Positions 61,759 to 64,000 of a DNA stretch of 64,000 nt are shown in pieces (positions within the stretch are counted from its first letter, which is position 1; each line of letters opens with the position of its first letter). Origin of the DNA: Chitinophagales bacterium (GTDB lineage Bacteria; Bacteroidota; Bacteroidia; Chitinophagales; UBA2359); contig JAHDFD010000007.1 of assembly GCA_020628375.1 (NCBI GenBank), forward strand, positions 62,001 to 126,000, read 5' to 3'. The notes below the pieces were generated by a model that saw only the letters and a program-made list of their open reading frames with translations, made no database searches and had not been told where the DNA came from. Both the position numbers and the translations under genes were made by a program.

Positions 61759-62634
61759 ATGTTTGAACTGTTATCTATCTTATTAAGGAAATGGAAATTG
61801 ATTGTTGGCTTAACCATTCTGGTAGCGATCATTACTGCTGCGGTTTCCTTATTATTACCTAATTACTACGATTCTACTGTGGTGTTTCAACCTGTGAGTC
61901 CTGCAACTTTCGATAGAAATGTTGTTTTTCCTGAAGAAGGATCAGATGCTAAAATATCTGTTTTCGGTGGTTCTAAGGATTCTGATAGGGTAATTACACT
62001 TGGAACATCAAGAGTATTATACGACTATCTCATTAAGAAATATAAATTATATGAGCATTATGAAATTCAACCAGATGAACGTTATGCTACTTTCAAACTT
62101 CTGGAAAAATTAAAGAAGAGATACAAAATTCAGAAGAATGCACTTGGCTCGCTAGAAGTTATTGTTTCTGATGTAGAACCCCAATTCGCAGCCGATATGG
62201 CTAACGATATATATACTAAACTCGATAGTATGAACAGAGAGGTGATTCTTTCAAAAAAACATAGTGTAGTTTCTATTCTTGAAAAACAACATACCGATCT
62301 GTCTAAGCAAACAACGCTACTGCGTGATAGTATTCAAAATATAATAACCCGTAATCCTGATGATACCATAAGAGCAGGATTCTTGAATAAATTACTTACC
62401 GAATCTACGGAATCATTTGCCAATATCAGTAAAAACCTTGAGCAGAACAAAGCCATTCTAAAGCTCGATCAGTCAACGTTCCACTTATTTGAAAAAGCAA
62501 GTCCTGCTGATAGAAAAGCAAGACCACAACGCTCGCTGATCGTTATTGGGGCAGCACTTTTTACATTTTTTGTTTTAATAGTAGCAACACTTTTTGCCAA
62601 CAAGTTTGAAGCATACAGAAAGGAAGAACTTTAA
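61759..62634 (+). CDS. Wzz-like polysaccharide chain-length/export protein
   Basis: 291 residues. N-terminal TM (about 13-33, IVGLTILVAIITAAVSLLL) and C-terminal TM (about 262-282) enclose a periplasmic domain with coiled-coil segments (SILEKQHTDLSKQTTLLRDSIQNI). This topology fits Wzz/PCP proteins that set O-antigen or exopolysaccharide chain length or link the exporter; no tyrosine kinase domain is present. The next gene, 11 bp downstream, is an O-antigen-ligase-like protein. Confidence 0.87.
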   Translation: MFELLSILLRKWKLIVGLTILVAIITAAVSLLLPNYYDSTVVFQPVSPATFDRNVVFPEEGSDAKISVFGGSKDSDRVITLGTSRVLYDYLIKKYKLYEHYEIQPDERYATFKLLEKLKKRYKIQKNALGSLEVIVSDVEPQFAADMANDIYTKLDSMNREVILSKKHSVVSILEKQHTDLSKQTTLLRDSIQNIITRNPDDTIRAGFLNKLLTESTESFANISKNLEQNKAILKLDQSTFHLFEKASPADRKARPQRSLIVIGAALFTFFVLIVATLFANKFEAYRKEEL

Positions 62635-62645
62635 ATAGTTGTCTG

Positions 62646-64000
62646 ATGATAACTACTAAAAATATATCGCCTGATTTGATTATCATTGGAACTAGCATGG
62701 TAACAGTGGTTTCCATTATTTTGGCCTTATTGCTCAATACACCTGTTCCTCTTATCATTCCGGTTGCATTAGTAGGATTAATGACCCTGACAGCTCATTT
62801 TAAGGGACTTTACTTCCTTTTAATGTCTTTATTGGTATTGTCTGTTGACCTGGAATTTGGAGGAGTTGGATTGGATTTTCCTAGTGAACCGCTGATGTTG
62901 GTATTTATGTTTTCGGGATTTGTTTACTTCATAGCACATCACAAAAGAATCGATAAATCCTTTTATAATCATCCACTGTTTATGCTATTGGCGACACATG
63001 TCATTTGGATTGGTATAACAGCATTGTTTTCCTCTTATATAAGTCTTTCATTTAAGTTTTTTCTGGCAAAGCTTTGGTATGTTGTTGCATTCGTTGTAAT
63101 GGGCGGCTACTTTATTAAAAATACAGAAGACTTCAAGCAGGTTTTCTGGGCTATTTTATTACCGATGATCTTGGTGATTGTCTGGGTGTTACTGAACTTC
63201 AGATCCTATGGTTTTGATTTTGAGTTTGTGAATAAAACCATGAATCCCATATATGTGAATCATGTGGATTATGGGGTTGCCTTAGCAGTATTTTTTCCTT
63301 TTTGTGTTTTTATAAGTACCTGGTATAAATTAGGATCATTAGCGCGTTTTGTTATACACATTGGAATGGTGCTTATACTCGTAGGCATACTCTTTTCTTA
63401 TACAAGAGCTGCTTATATTTCGATATTGATAATACCCTTCGCTTACTTATTATTCAAGCTGAAATTAACAAAAGTTGCCGTACCTGTTGCATTGATTACA
63501 GCAATGCTGGCTATCTTTTATCTTGCTAACGATAATAAGTATATCGAATATGCACCAGATTTTGATTCCACTATATTCCACACCGATTTTGCCGATCACT
63601 TAGGAGCAACGGTTCAGTTGAAAGACCTATCGACCATGGAGCGGGTATATCGCTGGGTGGCAGGTGCAAGAATGTGGCAGGAACACCCATATCTCGGTTT
63701 CGGACCATCTACTTTTACCAGTCATTATCGATCCTATGCCTCAACTTTATTCGTAACCTATGTAAGCGATAATGAAGAAAATTCCACCACCCATAATTAT
63801 TTTTTGATGACGCTGATTGAACAAGGAGTTCCCGGATTGGTTATATTTCTTTCGCTATGTATAGCATTGTTTATTTATGGTGAAACAGTTTATCACAGAC
63901 TAAAAAAAGATAGAGATAAACAATTGGTGATGGCAGTGCTGATATCTGCTTTACTGATTATGGCGAATATTATGATGGCAGACCTTATCGAAACCGATGA
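62646..64000 (+). CDS. O-antigen ligase/polymerase-like membrane protein (3' end outside window)
   Basis: At least 451 residues, open from ATG 62646 to the window end. About nine or more TM helices, with a large loop (residues about 310-390) containing RVYRWVAGARMWQEHPYLGFGPSTF and HNYFLMTLIEQGVPGL, the Arg and His-containing loop of the Wzy/WaaL superfamily. It either joins sugar chains to a lipid acceptor or polymerises repeat units. It follows the Wzz-like gene in an operon that continues beyond the window. Confidence 0.88.
   Translation, partial: MITTKNISPDLIIIGTSMVTVVSIILALLLNTPVPLIIPVALVGLMTLTAHFKGLYFLLMSLLVLSVDLEFGGVGLDFPSEPLMLVFMFSGFVYFIAHHKRIDKSFYNHPLFMLLATHVIWIGITALFSSYISLSFKFFLAKLWYVVAFVVMGGYFIKNTEDFKQVFWAILLPMILVIVWVLLNFRSYGFDFEFVNKTMNPIYVNHVDYGVALAVFFPFCVFISTWYKLGSLARFVIHIGMVLILVGILFSYTRAAYISILIIPFAYLLFKLKLTKVAVPVALITAMLAIFYLANDNKYIEYAPDFDSTIFHTDFADHLGATVQLKDLSTMERVYRWVAGARMWQEHPYLGFGPSTFTSHYRSYASTLFVTYVSDNEENSTTHNYFLMTLIEQGVPGLVIFLSLCIALFIYGETVYHRLKKDRDKQLVMAVLISALLIMANIMMADLIETD

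Overview
The window is a chromosome segment of a gliding-type member of the Bacteroidota. The evidence is a ruvA-sprA pair in which sprA encodes the giant outer-membrane channel of the type IX secretion system (T9SS), a secreted protein with a T9SS type A sorting domain, several Bacteroidota-type lipoproteins (short signal, Cys, acidic linker), low GC, and TAnnTTTG -7 promoter boxes ahead of many genes. No rRNA, tRNA or CRISPR array was seen. I cannot place it below phylum with confidence; marine Cytophagia or Saprospiria-like bacteria would fit the dockerin-bearing surface proteins.

Layout. 0-8 kb: the 3' part of a double cold-shock-domain protein with a long basic tail, a PadR regulator overlapping a membrane-protein gene, a bestrophin-like channel, purU, a DUF2480 protein, an orphan beta-class DNA methyltransferase and a beta-propeller lipoprotein. 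8-18.6 kb: mostly housekeeping genes (S9 peptidase, NhaD antiporter, M28/glutaminyl-cyclase-like lipoprotein, OsmC, Hsp20, EnvC-like protein, aconitase). 18.6-20.7 kb: a repeat-bearing intergenic stretch and a stand-alone SLOG plus four-TM protein, a candidate nucleotide-sensing defence effector. 20.8-28.7 kb: ruvA-sprA.

28.8-39.4 kb is the most unusual part. Surface proteins (a DM13 protein and an M60-like metalloprotease) end in a shared C-terminal module with a dockerin-like double calcium-loop repeat. Broken 3' ends of the same module lie between unrelated passenger genes: a WG-repeat protein and a two-gene ATPase/TOPRIM-like operon (OLD/PARIS/RloAB-like, predicted defence). The ATPase/TOPRIM operon lies between two 95-97% identical copies of the module. 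The second copy is 5'-truncated and interrupted by a ~171-bp element with imperfect terminal inverted repeats and a 5-6 bp target-site duplication.

39.4-54.3 kb: a TPR-adenylate cyclase, an O-methyltransferase, a four-domain ABM/SnoaL lipoprotein next to an AraC regulator, a CBM6 protein with 47-residue Cys-rich repeats and the same C-terminal module, a DinB/YfiT protein, a TonB-domain protein, a ParE-like toxin-antitoxin pair, a macrodomain hydrolase and an SDR enzyme. 54.3-64 kb: an MsbA-like ABC exporter next to a second SprA-like outer-membrane protein, a T9SS cargo protein, and the start of an exopolysaccharide/O-antigen cluster (Wzz-like protein, O-antigen-ligase-like protein running off the edge).

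The genes suggest an organism that invests heavily in T9SS surface export (SprA, a SprA-like barrel, a GldM-C-like lipoprotein, a CTD cargo, dockerin-tailed proteins). Its dockerin-tail genes look like recombination sites where accessory and probable defence genes accumulate. Functions are assigned from motifs read by eye; no database search was possible.
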